From Anaerostipes sp. (GTDB taxonomy: Bacteria; Bacillota; Clostridia; Lachnospirales; Lachnospiraceae): 34,082 nt of DNA. Positions 9,817 to 17,804 of the stretch are shown here, piece after piece. Location of the stretch: assembly GCA_028697725.1 (NCBI GenBank), contig JAQVEG010000030.1, forward strand, positions 1 through 34,082, written 5' to 3'. Position numbers and translations under genes: made by a program. Positions within the stretch are counted from its first letter, which is position 1. Every line of letters starts with the position of its first letter. Below the pieces are notes generated by a model. That model was not told where the DNA came from, made no database searches, and saw only the letters and a program-made list of their open reading frames with translations.

Positions 9817-10319
9817 GTTTTATCACCCATCTCTTTCAAGGTCTCATCCACAAGTGCATCCTGCTTTGACAAATCGATCTGATCTGTAATAATCTTTCCT
9901 GCCATAGCCACTGCAACCTGAATCATCTCTTGTTTTACCTGGTCTTTTACTTTGCTCTTTTCAAGCTCAATTTCGTTGTTTGCTCTTGCAATCATACGTG
10001 CCGCTTCTTCTTGGGCATCGGCAACAATGGTCTGCTCTCTTTGAAGTGCTTTCTTTCTTGCCTGTGCCAAAATCTCATCGGCTTCTTTTTCTATATTCTT
10101 AATCCTTGCTTCATATTCTGCTTTCAGCTTCGCTGCCTCTTCTTTGTCAGAAGCTGCGTCATCTACTTCCTTGGCAATACGATTCTTTCGGTCTTCAAGT
10201 ACTTTTCTTACTGGTTCAAATAAAATGTAAGAAAGTGCCATAAACATAATAAAAATCGCAATGGCCTGAAGGATAACATCGAAGCCAAGCTGAATGTCCA
10301 ATCCAAATATTCTATCCAC
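9804..10319 (-). CDS. atpF: ATP synthase Fo subunit b (first operon)
   Basis: Peripheral-stalk subunit, 171 residues, starting at GTG (10319) with GGGAGG 7 bases upstream. One N-terminal transmembrane helix (about residues 12-33, ILQAIAIFIMFMALSYILF) leads into FEPVRKVLEDRKNRI, the standard b-subunit junction. A long charged coiled coil rich in A, E, K and R follows. The C terminus binds delta. It lies between atpE and atpH in the canonical order. Confidence 0.93.
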   Translation of the reverse strand: MDRIFGLDIQLGFDVILQAIAIFIMFMALSYILFEPVRKVLEDRKNRIAKEVDDAASDKEEAAKLKAEYEARIKNIEKEADEILAQARKKALQREQTIVADAQEEAARMIARANNEIELEKSKVKDQVKQEMIQVAVAMAGKIITDQIDLSKQDALVDETLKEMGDKTWQS

Positions 10320-10356
10320 GCCTTGGCCTCCCTTCGGCTAATTTAATTTCTAATTT

Positions 10357-10635
<279 letters not shown>

Positions 10636-10651
10636 CTAAATTAATAATTGT

Positions 10652-11383
10652 TTATGCGTCACGTTTTTGTGTAATAAATGTCATTGTCAACATTGCAAAT
10701 ACAAAGGTTTGAATGGCTCCTGAAAACAAATCAAAGTACACGTGCAAAAATGCCGGTACTCCCAATTTGGCAAAAATAGGAAGCAGTCCATACCACAATG
10801 AAATCATAATTGTACCAGCCATAATATTACCAAACAAACGTAATGATAATGAAACTGGTGTTGCCAATTCTCCGATTACATTGGACGGAAATAAAATTGG
10901 AATTGGTTTAAATAAATCTTTAAACATTCCAAAATGACTCGTCTTAAATGCAGCATACTGAATCATACAAAATGTAATCAACGCAAGAGCTAATGTGGTT
11001 CCATAATCAGCGGTTGGCGCTCGAAGTCCAAACAGCCCTGACGTATTAGAAATAAAGATAAAAAATGCGATACTTCCAATGTAGTTTACATAAGGTCTCC
11101 AATGGTTTCCCATTGTACTTTTTACGAACTTATCTAACATCTCAATGATAAATTCCACTGCATTTTGCAATCCCCTTGGCTTATCTGGATTTCCCTGCAT
11201 CACTGCACGTCTGAAAACACATGCAATCACTATAATTGTTAACATGACAATCAATGTTGTCACATGCGTCGTCGTAATCCAAACCTTATGCCCAAATACC
11301 TTAAGTGGTATCAGCCCATGAACCATGAAGTCAACATCGCCTTTTGCGGTTGCTAACGCCATGTGGGCTCTCATCATACCCAT
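10652..11383 (-). CDS. atpB: ATP synthase Fo subunit a (first operon)
   Basis: The membrane stator that forms the ion half-channels, 243 residues with about five or six helices. The essential arginine is R182 in SLRLFGNIMAG, and the C-terminal helix carries FSGAIQTFVFAMLTMTFI. AAGGAGGG lies before the ATG at 11383. It follows the atpI-like gene by 17 bp and precedes atpE. By operon position it pairs with the Na+-type c ring. Confidence 0.95.
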   Translation of the reverse strand: MGMMRAHMALATAKGDVDFMVHGLIPLKVFGHKVWITTTHVTTLIVMLTIIVIACVFRRAVMQGNPDKPRGLQNAVEFIIEMLDKFVKSTMGNHWRPYVNYIGSIAFFIFISNTSGLFGLRAPTADYGTTLALALITFCMIQYAAFKTSHFGMFKDLFKPIPILFPSNVIGELATPVSLSLRLFGNIMAGTIMISLWYGLLPIFAKLGVPAFLHVYFDLFSGAIQTFVFAMLTMTFITQKRDA

Positions 11384-11400
11384 ATATTACCCTCCTTTAT

Positions 11401-11793
11401 TTATTTTTTCACTCGAAAGCGATGAATCACTGGCTGCATGTATGCACAGATTTTGATTCCCATAATGCCTAAGATAATTCCCACAAAGACATACATATGA
11501 ATCTGAATTCCTGCTGCCGCAACAACTAGTATAATGACCATGCGCAGTATCGTTCGCTTTTTCATGAATTTTGTTGCCGAATTAGAATCCATATCCAACG
11601 CCGTATCAATGGTTAAGTACATATTCAAAATGAGACAGACCGATAAAAACAGTCCAACAACACTTCCTAATACATATAGCCACGAACACTTTGAAGTAAT
11701 AAATCCTATGATAGTTATTACCATTCCATAGAAAAATAATCCAATCAGCATCTCAACAAGAGTTTGGTTATAGTCCTTTAAATTATCAGTCAT
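11401..11793 (-). CDS. ATP synthase protein I-like membrane protein (first operon)
   Basis: A 130-residue protein with four predicted helices, immediately before atpB, the usual place of AtpI, which helps c-ring assembly. The sequence is a weak match to the family; the call rests on topology and position. The ATG at 11793 is chosen because GAGGAG lies 8-10 bases upstream and it overlaps the end of the AtpZ gene by eight bases (ATGACTGA); a longer frame starts inside that gene without a good site. It ends with the basic tail IHRFRVKK. Confidence 0.65.
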   Translation of the reverse strand: MTDNLKDYNQTLVEMLIGLFFYGMVITIIGFITSKCSWLYVLGSVVGLFLSVCLILNMYLTIDTALDMDSNSATKFMKKRTILRMVIILVVAAAGIQIHMYVFVGIILGIMGIKICAYMQPVIHRFRVKK

Positions 11794-12013
11794 CCTCTTG
11801 CTCCTCATCTTGATTGGCATTCCTTACCAGATTGTAGACACCTCTCATGCCCCCTAAAATTCCCAGTATCAAAAATGGTATAAAAAAATGGGTAGAAAAC
11901 TTCTTGTCCAGCCAAAGACCTACAAACATACATAAGAACACAGACGTTAGCATAGTCACTCCCAATTGAGTAATCAACGCCAAAGACCGTATTACGTTCT
12001 TATTCCACTTCAT
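11786..12013 (-). CDS. AtpZ/AtpI family protein (first gene of first ATP synthase operon)
   Basis: A 75-residue protein with two transmembrane helices. The AtpZ pattern is visible: LALITQLGVTMLTSVFL, then VGLWLDKKF, then PFLILGILGGMRGVYNLVR, with an acidic tail DEEQEDD. Family members sit at the head of atp operons and have been proposed to handle Mg2+/Ca2+ or aid assembly. TAGGAGGGATGCT lies before the ATG. Its coupling to the next gene by overlap supports an operon. Confidence 0.8.
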   Translation of the reverse strand: MKWNKNVIRSLALITQLGVTMLTSVFLCMFVGLWLDKKFSTHFFIPFLILGILGGMRGVYNLVRNANQDEEQEDD

Positions 12014-12057
12014 AGCATCCCTCCTATTAAAAAGATTCTAACCATAAAATCAAAGAG

Positions 12058-12129
12058 TACATCCCTACAAAATATAGAGATGTATCTCGTCAGCTTATTC
12101 AATTGTATCATAAATTTTCACAAATACAA
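12058..12129 (-). promoter_or_regulatory. Possible promoter and leader hairpin of the first ATP synthase operon
   Basis: On the minus strand TTGTAT (12124-12129), a 16-bp spacer and TACAAT (12102-12107) form a plausible but weak-35 promoter. Downstream, TACATCTC pairs with GGGATGTA (12058-12084, 8 bp with one G-U, 11-base loop). The hairpin has no long T run, so it may be a leader structure or a poor terminator of the gene at 12134. Confidence 0.35.
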
Positions 12130-12133
12130 ACTA

Positions 12134-12532
12134 TTATTTATGTGAAACTTTTCTATTCACCAGTAACATTAATAATAAAATCAGTGATGTTGAAAATAAG
12201 ATATTCTGCAATACAAAATAACTATGATCTACCCAGTGTACGACCAACATTCTTCCCATATACATCATGTAAGTTTGAATCATCGCAGCCAATATCATAA
12301 TTATATTAGAACAAACCACTTGAAGATTTCTACATTTCATCCAGTTCAAATAGAACAAAAACAAAATTACAAATAACGTATTGAATGCAAAATCTTTTAT
12401 CAAAAATCCTACCGTATCATTCATATAATAATTACTTTCAGCTAACAACAATTTGCATGTTGGAATAACACCTGACAACACCAAGGGGAAAAACACTGCT
12501 AGTAACCACATTTTTATCTTTTTAGTATCCAT
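12134..12532 (-). CDS. Small polytopic membrane protein, unknown
   Basis: 132 residues from the ATG at 12532, which has AAGGAGGG 8 bases upstream. Four hydrophobic segments are visible (around residues 5-22, 42-62, 72-92 and 104-124) and it ends with a short basic tail. No family recognised. It is 34 bp downstream of the secreted-protein gene at 12567 on the same strand, so the two are probably co-transcribed, perhaps with the sigma factor upstream. It might act as a receptor, immunity or export partner for that secreted product, but nothing in the sequence proves it. Confidence 0.7.
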   Translation of the reverse strand: MDTKKIKMWLLAVFFPLVLSGVIPTCKLLLAESNYYMNDTVGFLIKDFAFNTLFVILFLFYLNWMKCRNLQVVCSNIIMILAAMIQTYMMYMGRMLVVHWVDHSYFVLQNILFSTSLILLLMLLVNRKVSHK

Positions 12533-12566
12533 ATTAAATCCCTCCTTTATTTTCAAAAAATGCGAC

Positions 12567-13160
12567 TTAAAAATTATCTAATATATCTCCACCCGATATT
12601 CGAACATCTATATCTGCTTTTGCTGTCATTCCTGATATTTTTGCTGTTGCCGTTAAAATCAATCCTGTACCAGAAATACTTGATTGAGGAACATAAGGTT
12701 TATATCCCCAATTTGTTGTATAACTAAATGAGTTTTTAGACGGTTTTTTTTTCATAACCTGCCCAGAGCCACCATATAAAACAACAAGACGTTTTGTCAT
12801 ATACATTCCTGCTCCTTTTGGTTTTGTTAGATAATTAAACTTTCCTCTAACAACTACACTTTTTTTAGTAACAGTTTTATCTATAACATTTGATTTTCCT
12901 CCTATTTTCTTCGTTTCAGAAAATTTTTCGGGTAAATCTATTTTAAATTCATATTCTATATCCCCATCCTCTTTTGTACGCTTTACATGATTTTTCCACT
13001 TAGTAACTTTAATATTTTCTTTTTTTAATTTCAATACCTCTCCTGTCTTGCTATTTCTAATTCTAACGTCAGCTTTCTTTTTTAGAGAAGCCGCTGAAAC
13101 AGATGTACCCATTAATAATACCATTACACCCACCATTAAACATACAATACTTTTTTTCAT
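12567..13160 (-). CDS. Secreted protein of unknown function
   Basis: 197 residues with a classical signal peptide: MKKS start, hydrophobic core VCLMVGVMVLLMG, and a likely cleavage after SVSA. The mature part is Lys-rich, has no cysteine and looks beta-rich (many alternating T/V/K stretches). It has one Trp-Gly region (SYTTNWGYKPYVP) before a C-terminal domain of about 45 residues. GGAGGTGG lies before the ATG. It is downstream of the ECF-like sigma factor gene on the same strand, the natural place for a sigma-controlled exported product. I recognise no family. Confidence 0.75.
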   Translation of the reverse strand: MKKSIVCLMVGVMVLLMGTSVSAASLKKKADVRIRNSKTGEVLKLKKENIKVTKWKNHVKRTKEDGDIEYEFKIDLPEKFSETKKIGGKSNVIDKTVTKKSVVVRGKFNYLTKPKGAGMYMTKRLVVLYGGSGQVMKKKPSKNSFSYTTNWGYKPYVPQSSISGTGLILTATAKISGMTAKADIDVRISGGDILDNF

Positions 13161-13246
13161 AATCCACCTCCATCTTTTCTTTCATTTGCTACTTACATTA
13201 TTTTACCCTAATTTCCTTTTATTTCTATTGCATTATTCTTAAGCCT

Positions 13247-13269
13247 TTCTTAATATTTGTTATTAAGAA
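13247..13269 (-). other. Inverted repeat between sigma factor gene and secreted-protein gene
   Basis: TTCTTAATA-TTTGT-TATTAAGAA, a perfect 9-bp stem. An additional upstream ATTATTCTTAA (about 13232-13242) could pair alternatively with TTAAGAATAAT (about 13260-13275). No clear U run follows, so it may be an operator or leader structure of the gene at 12567 instead of a terminator. Confidence 0.4.
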
Positions 13270-13334
13270 TAATTTAGGAAATTTGAAAGAGCCAATTAGA
13301 AAAAGATCTCTATATTTAATACAGAAATCTCTTT

Positions 13335-13865
13335 TTATCTTTTTTCCTTCAATTTGATTTGTAACTTTTGTTTTGCACGATACAATCGATTGGTTGCAGC
13401 TTTATAGGTTATTTCCAACATTCTTGCTGATTCGTCAGCTGAATATTCATAGATGTATACAAATTGTAGAATCGTCTTATCTTTCTCTGGCAATTCATTC
13501 ATGGTCTTTAGTAATTCATGATAATTTTCTTTTGTAATTAATTGCTCTAGAGGAAGCAATTCTGTATCTGAAATTGAAAATAAAACCTTATCCTCAATAT
13601 CTTCCTCCAATGATACCTTCTTTTGTTTTCTTATAAAATCAATGGTTCGATCTAATGCAATCTTTCCAATCAAATTCTTAGTTTTTCTTGAATAGATATT
13701 ATAATAAGCAGAAATACTTTTGGCTATACTTAAAAAAGTTTCTTGTACAACATCCTCTGCAAGATATTCATCCTGTAATCTCTGATAAGCAACATAAAAC
13801 ACAAGATTCTTGTACTTGTGGTAAATCTGATTAAACTTTTCCTTATCAGACTCATTATCAATCAT
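13335..13865 (-). CDS. ECF-like sigma-70 family RNA polymerase sigma factor
   Basis: 176 residues from the ATG at 13865, which has AAAGGAGGT 8 bases upstream; a longer frame extends into the ribosome binding site. Region 2 is clear: FNQIYHKYKNLVFYVAYQRL, then DEYLAEDVVQETFLSI, with RTIDFIRKQKK at the region 2.4 end. Region 4 is LLKTMNELPEKDKTILQFVYI, then the helix-turn-helix SADESARMLEITYKAATNRLYRAKQKL. There is no region 1 or 3. No anti-sigma factor is recognisable beside it, although the membrane protein at 12134 is a candidate partner by position. Likely targets are itself and the downstream secreted-protein gene. Confidence 0.9.
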   Translation of the reverse strand: MIDNESDKEKFNQIYHKYKNLVFYVAYQRLQDEYLAEDVVQETFLSIAKSISAYYNIYSRKTKNLIGKIALDRTIDFIRKQKKVSLEEDIEDKVLFSISDTELLPLEQLITKENYHELLKTMNELPEKDKTILQFVYIYEYSADESARMLEITYKAATNRLYRAKQKLQIKLKEKR

Positions 13866-13955
13866 TGTATTAAACCTCCTTTCCTTTTTTTTCATTTTAT
13901 AACAAAAAAAAGAAAATACAAGAAATGTAAAAAATTGTAAGAATTATGGGGAAAT

Positions 13956-14324
13956 ATGATGAGTTGTTACGGTTATATGTATGTGAGAATATCAAGCTAC
14001 GTTGATGTTTCACAAAATTCGATACTAAAAAGTTATAATATTGGAAGTTCTGGAACAAAAAAAGTTACAAAGATTTATTCCCGAATCCATAGTTACTTAT
14101 CAACTAACAAAATTATCGCACCGACCCCATATAAGGAAAACAATGCTACCTTTTAAAAACTTGTATCTTGGACGAAGTTAAAAAACAGATTATCTATTTT
14201 AAATGTTTTAAAATCAAATACAATAGTCAAAAGAAAAACATATAAAATTTATGCATCTGAAACTTTGTATGCTAGTAGTAACTCAAAAAATTTCAAAAAG
14301 TGTCGTATAAAACAAATAACTTAA
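13956..14324 (+). pseudogene. Remnant of a secreted-type protein gene with one in-frame stop
   Basis: One reading frame runs from 13956 to the TAA at 14322-14324, broken only by a TAA at 14154-14156. The halves read like one repetitive beta-rich protein: SSYVDVSQNS and SSGTKKVTKIYSR before the stop, KTYKIYASETLYASSNS after it. There is no signal peptide, and the ribosome binding site before 13956 is poor (GGGGA). I take it as a decayed gene of an exported Ser/Tyr/Lys-rich protein at the left edge of the plus-strand island. Two short genuine genes, or chance openness in AT-rich DNA, remain possible. Confidence 0.4.
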
Positions 14325-14355
14325 TTAATATTTTAATCAGATGGAGGTCTAGAAA

Positions 14356-14649
14356 ATGAAAAAAATTTGTTGTATGATGATTATGAGTGTAATTATTATG
14401 AACATGTCAATGAGTGTATTTGCCATGGATAAGCGTGTAACAGCTTCTAAACATTATGTTACCGAGAAAAAGGTAACAGCGGCAGATGCGAAAGCTAATA
14501 AGAATTGGAAAAAAGGTGAATATAAAGGAAAAGCTAATGGTTATGTAACATCTGCAAAAATGCATTATGCGAATGTGGCATTATATCTCCAATATAGTAA
14601 TTATTCAAAAAATCCGGGAAAAAATGGGGCAAAGGAAAAGTTAAAGTAG
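14356..14649 (+). CDS. Short secreted peptide, probably frameshifted at the 3' end
   Basis: A 97-residue frame with ATGGAGGTCTAG before the ATG and a clear signal peptide (MKKICC, hydrophobic Met/Ile core, cleavage after VFA). The mature peptide is Lys/Tyr-rich (KNWKKGEYKGKANGYV, YLQYSNYS). It ends at TAG 14647-14649 in this frame. The +1 frame, however, continues without a stop to TAA 14721-14723 and reads KKWGKGKVKVGTGWLTK, then SAIYYGF, which looks like a real protein end. A one-base indel in the A6/G4 tracts near 14611-14630 is likely. It could be a bacteriocin-like or surface peptide because a permease-like gene follows, but I do not recognise the family. Confidence 0.5.
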   Translation: MKKICCMMIMSVIIMNMSMSVFAMDKRVTASKHYVTEKKVTAADAKANKNWKKGEYKGKANGYVTSAKMHYANVALYLQYSNYSKNPGKNGAKEKLK

Positions 14650-14765
14650 GCACAGGTTGGTTAACAAAAACCTCGGCAAAACCTTTTGATTTATTCTTCT
14701 CCGCGATTTACTATGGATTTTAATATTATTCCTAATATAAATTTATTTTTAAAGAAAGGTTGTTT

Positions 14766-15929
14766 ATGAATAAAACAATACTAAGAAGTATCATCCTATT
14801 GCTTGTTGCTAATTTTTTATTTATTTTATCAATTAGTGTATATCGCAATAGTTTTTATGTTGAAAATCAAAAAAGTGAGGTTTCAGTCCAAGGTCCTGGG
14901 GAATGGCTGCTTGTAGATTCCTATGATTCTAAAACAAGTAGTTTTCAAGATTTTTTTCATGGAAAAAATGCTTACTCTATTATGGAAAATACTATAGCTG
15001 CTTTAAAAACCACGTTTCAACAAGATTACCATCAGGTTTCAACACAAGATATTGCATATGTTGGAAACTATGTTGGAGAAACCAGTTGTGTAAATGGTGA
15101 AAAGGATTCCGTAAATCAGCTTATATCTTCCCAAAAAATAACCCCGTTATATTCCCTTCAAACATCAAAAACATTTTACAATCAAAAAGGCTTCAAGGAA
15201 ATGGTTCAAAATGGAAAATCTTTTTGTTCTAATGATTTTAATGTCAATGGGAACGATGTAATTCCTATTATTATTGGCTCAAAATACAAAAAAATATTAA
15301 GTATTGGAGATGTTTTTACTGGAAAATTTTTAGGTGAAGTCGATTTGAAATATAAGGTTATTGGAATATTAAAGGATAATGCAGAAATCACACTAAGAGG
15401 AGAAAAAATAGCATTAAATAGCTACTTAATAACACCTGCATTACAAATTTCTAAGGTTTCCAAGGGACTTGGTTCCTTTAACAAAACATTATTAGCTGTA
15501 AAATGCGAGGGTTACCTTTCATATAAAGATAACTCTGATTTAGAAAGTAAATTCAGGAAACTAATGAAAATTAGAGAAAAGACTGGATTTCAATATGAAA
15601 TACCAGTGCCTGAAATAAATTATAACGAACTACTATATACCAATATGAATCTTGCTTTGTTATTATGTTTGGCTACATTTATAATTTTGTGTTATAGCTT
15701 TTATACTTATACCAAATATTTTATTCAGAAACATCATCTAGTCAAAATGATTATTCCTTACATAGGCATCACTTTAGCTGATATTTTCATACTATATATG
15801 ATGTCTGTAGGATTGAATCGAAAAGCAATGTTGGTGGATAACATAAGATCTGCAGTGATATATAGCTTTGTTCTATTCATTGGTATCATTCTAATTCAGA
15901 CATACAAAACGAAAAAGGAAGGAAAGTAA
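14766..15929 (+). CDS. Permease-like membrane protein, unknown
   Basis: 387 residues from the ATG at 14766, with AAAGAAAGG 6 bases upstream. One N-terminal transmembrane helix (about 5-25) is followed by a roughly 270-residue extracytoplasmic region, then three helices near the C terminus (about 295-315, 330-350, 360-380) and a basic end. This 1+3 layout with a large loop resembles FtsX/MacB-type ABC permease subunits and bacteriocin-associated membrane proteins, but no ATPase gene is present beside it. It lies between the secreted peptide gene and the VanZ-family gene on the same strand and is probably co-transcribed with both. Confidence 0.6.
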   Translation: MNKTILRSIILLLVANFLFILSISVYRNSFYVENQKSEVSVQGPGEWLLVDSYDSKTSSFQDFFHGKNAYSIMENTIAALKTTFQQDYHQVSTQDIAYVGNYVGETSCVNGEKDSVNQLISSQKITPLYSLQTSKTFYNQKGFKEMVQNGKSFCSNDFNVNGNDVIPIIIGSKYKKILSIGDVFTGKFLGEVDLKYKVIGILKDNAEITLRGEKIALNSYLITPALQISKVSKGLGSFNKTLLAVKCEGYLSYKDNSDLESKFRKLMKIREKTGFQYEIPVPEINYNELLYTNMNLALLLCLATFIILCYSFYTYTKYFIQKHHLVKMIIPYIGITLADIFILYMMSVGLNRKAMLVDNIRSAVIYSFVLFIGIILIQTYKTKKEGK

Positions 15930-15934
15930 TACAT

Positions 15935-16768
15935 ATGATTACATCAAAATTAATTATTGGAATGACAATGCTATCAAAATCTTGTATATTTGCATTATTC
16001 CTAGTCATAGCTGTTTTGGGGGTAAACAAGTTTTTGTTACACAAAGAAAAAGATTCCTACATATATGTTTTGTATTATATCGCAGGAGTTTATTTCATCA
16101 CACTATTGATGATTACAGGGGTTACGGCACCTTGGAATATCCATAACGCCCACAACTATGAATTGATCCCTTTTGTAAATTTTGAATGGCGTTATTTTCT
16201 TTTAAATATTTTGCTATTTCTTCCTTTGGGGTGTTTTGTACATTTAATTTTAGAAAAGAAAAAGCATTTTTCATTTCAAGTGATTCTTATTTGCATATCA
16301 ATATCTGTTGGTATAGAGTTGATACAATTCTTCTTTACTGGTAGATTGGCTGATATTGATGACTTAATTGCAAATTCCGTTGGATGTATTGTCGGGTATG
16401 TTTTTTTCTATCTTGTATATGGTATTGTAAAAACACATCAAACGTATCCTGCTGGAATTGGTTCCTTTTCGATTCTAACGAGTTTATTGGGCTTCCTATT
16501 TGGCGTACCTTACCGATACGGATTGTGTCTTGGTGATATGATATTCGTCAAATGGGGACTGCCTATATGGTCAGGAAATCTAAATGGACACCTTAGTTTT
16601 GATGGTATCCATTTCTCACTTCCAGCCTATTTGATGATTCAGGTCTTAGCCTTTTTTATTGCAAAAAAGAATCCTAAGCAATTCGGCTCTAAACTTGGAA
16701 AAATAATATCGTTTATTGGAATTATATATTTTGTTATTTTGATTATTTATAATATCATCTCATATTAA
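15935..16768 (+). CDS. VanZ family membrane protein
   Basis: 277 residues, with AAGGAAGGAAAG before the ATG and a 5-bp gap from the previous gene. The VanZ domain occupies about residues 50-165. It shows NYELIPFVNFEWRYFLLNIL, FLPLGCF, VGIELIQFFFTGRLADIDD, and LIANSVGCIVGY, which is the family's strongly conserved ELxQ...R..DxDDLxxNxxG block. Additional helices follow. VanZ was named for low-level teicoplanin resistance; most members have unknown cell-envelope roles. It ends the plus-strand island before a strong terminator. Confidence 0.85.
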   Translation: MITSKLIIGMTMLSKSCIFALFLVIAVLGVNKFLLHKEKDSYIYVLYYIAGVYFITLLMITGVTAPWNIHNAHNYELIPFVNFEWRYFLLNILLFLPLGCFVHLILEKKKHFSFQVILICISISVGIELIQFFFTGRLADIDDLIANSVGCIVGYVFFYLVYGIVKTHQTYPAGIGSFSILTSLLGFLFGVPYRYGLCLGDMIFVKWGLPIWSGNLNGHLSFDGIHFSLPAYLMIQVLAFFIAKKNPKQFGSKLGKIISFIGIIYFVILIIYNIISY

Positions 16769-16776
16769 TTCTTAAA

Positions 16777-16845
16777 AAGGGGATGTTAAAAACTCCCCTT
16801 AAAGAAAAATCGCTGAGGTCCTCAATGACTTCAGCGATTTTTCTT
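16777..16845. terminator. Double hairpin, bidirectional terminator
   Basis: A 7-bp stem AAGGGGA/TCCCCTT (16777-16800) is followed by a 19-bp stem with one wobble (16802-16820 with 16826-16845, loop CTCAA) flanked by A and T runs. It separates the convergent VanZ-family gene (plus) and the lipoprotein gene (minus). The long stem resembles the terminator at 62-97 in its AAAAATCGCT arm. Confidence 0.85.
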
Positions 16846-16859
16846 GTAATTTTTTAGTC

Positions 16860-17672
16860 TTATTCGTAGTATTTTTTTGAAATCTTTTTGTACTCTTCAA
16901 GGGTGATTCCAACTGTTTTACATGCTTTCTCCAAAGTCATACCTTTATTTTTCATAAGCCTTTCTATACATACAAAGGTACCACTAATCTCTTCCGATGG
17001 AAGTTTTTCACTAGACTCTGCCGTAATTAATTTTTGATAATCATCAAAAGACATCCCTATTGCAGTACACGCCTGCTCTAAGGTCGTACCTGTATTTTTA
17101 GAAATACTTGCAACGGACATTAGAATCCCTTTGATTTCATCTCTTGAAATACCTGAAGGCAATTTAGTATTTTTCTCATCGGCCTTATCTAAAATCTCTT
17201 GATCTGTGTAATTGTCATTTCCAATATAAGTAGACTTGTTTCTACGAACTACTAATACATTATCAAAGGTATCTATGTACCTCTTTCCGTTTTGAGTGTA
17301 TTGATAGCCTGTAATTTTTACAAATTCCACCTTCTTGTCAAAAGAATACTCAAATTCGTGGCTTTGCTTTTTTGAGGCAAGTTTCTCTGACTTGTTTTTG
17401 TTCATTGGTTCTATATAATTCAAATCTTTATCACACGCATAAACCAATATGCCTTCCAATGTAAAGGTATCATTTGACACATTTTCTGCCTTATAAGATA
17501 CCTTTTCTATTCCTGAGGAATCTTTTACTACATTAGTTTTTGACAAATAAATCTTATCTGTAACTTGATTCAGTATTGCTTCATCTTCATTATTACTGCT
17601 CTTTGAACAACCGACTACAGTACAAAAACATACCGTAACAATCATACATACTACACCTATTTTACTTTTCAT
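16860..17672 (-). CDS. Lipoprotein with duplicated C-terminal module
   Basis: 270 residues from the ATG at 17672 (AGGAGGG 8 bases upstream; an in-frame TTG 24 bases earlier has none). The lipobox VVGC follows a hydrophobic segment, so it is a membrane-anchored lipoprotein. The N-terminal domain (about 30-145) is beta-rich and resembles the FxLyD-type immunoglobulin-like fold by its pattern of extracellular strands (KVSYKAENVSNDTFTLEG). The C-terminal half holds two similar ~50-residue copies, each starting at LPS and containing GTTLEQACTAIGMSFDDYQK or GMTLEKACKTVGITLEEYKK. Its function is unknown. It has its own promoter (17732-17760). Confidence 0.75.
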   Translation of the reverse strand: MKSKIGVVCMIVTVCFCTVVGCSKSSNNEDEAILNQVTDKIYLSKTNVVKDSSGIEKVSYKAENVSNDTFTLEGILVYACDKDLNYIEPMNKNKSEKLASKKQSHEFEYSFDKKVEFVKITGYQYTQNGKRYIDTFDNVLVVRRNKSTYIGNDNYTDQEILDKADEKNTKLPSGISRDEIKGILMSVASISKNTGTTLEQACTAIGMSFDDYQKLITAESSEKLPSEEISGTFVCIERLMKNKGMTLEKACKTVGITLEEYKKISKKYYE

Positions 17673-17731
17673 ACTATCCACCCTCCTACTTTCCAATTCA
17701 TGAATACCTTATCCTTTTTTATCTTTTCATT

Positions 17732-17760
17732 CTAATATCTTACAATACTTTCTATGTCAA
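17732..17760 (-). promoter_or_regulatory. Promoter of the lipoprotein gene
   Basis: On the minus strand TTGACA (17755-17760), a 17-bp spacer and TATTAG (17732-17737), about 60 bases before the ATG at 17672. Confidence 0.65.
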
Positions 17761-17782
17761 TTCAACCACACAAACAGAAAAA

Positions 17783-17804
17783 GAAGCCGTCTTATGACGA
17801 CTTC
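17783..17804 (-). terminator. Terminator of the second ATP synthase operon
   Basis: GAAG-(T/C)-CGTC stem with loop TTAT (9 bp, one mismatch) followed by a T run on the minus strand. The hairpin contains the stop codon (17792-17794) and last codons of the 88-residue gene, so termination overlaps the coding end. Confidence 0.7.
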
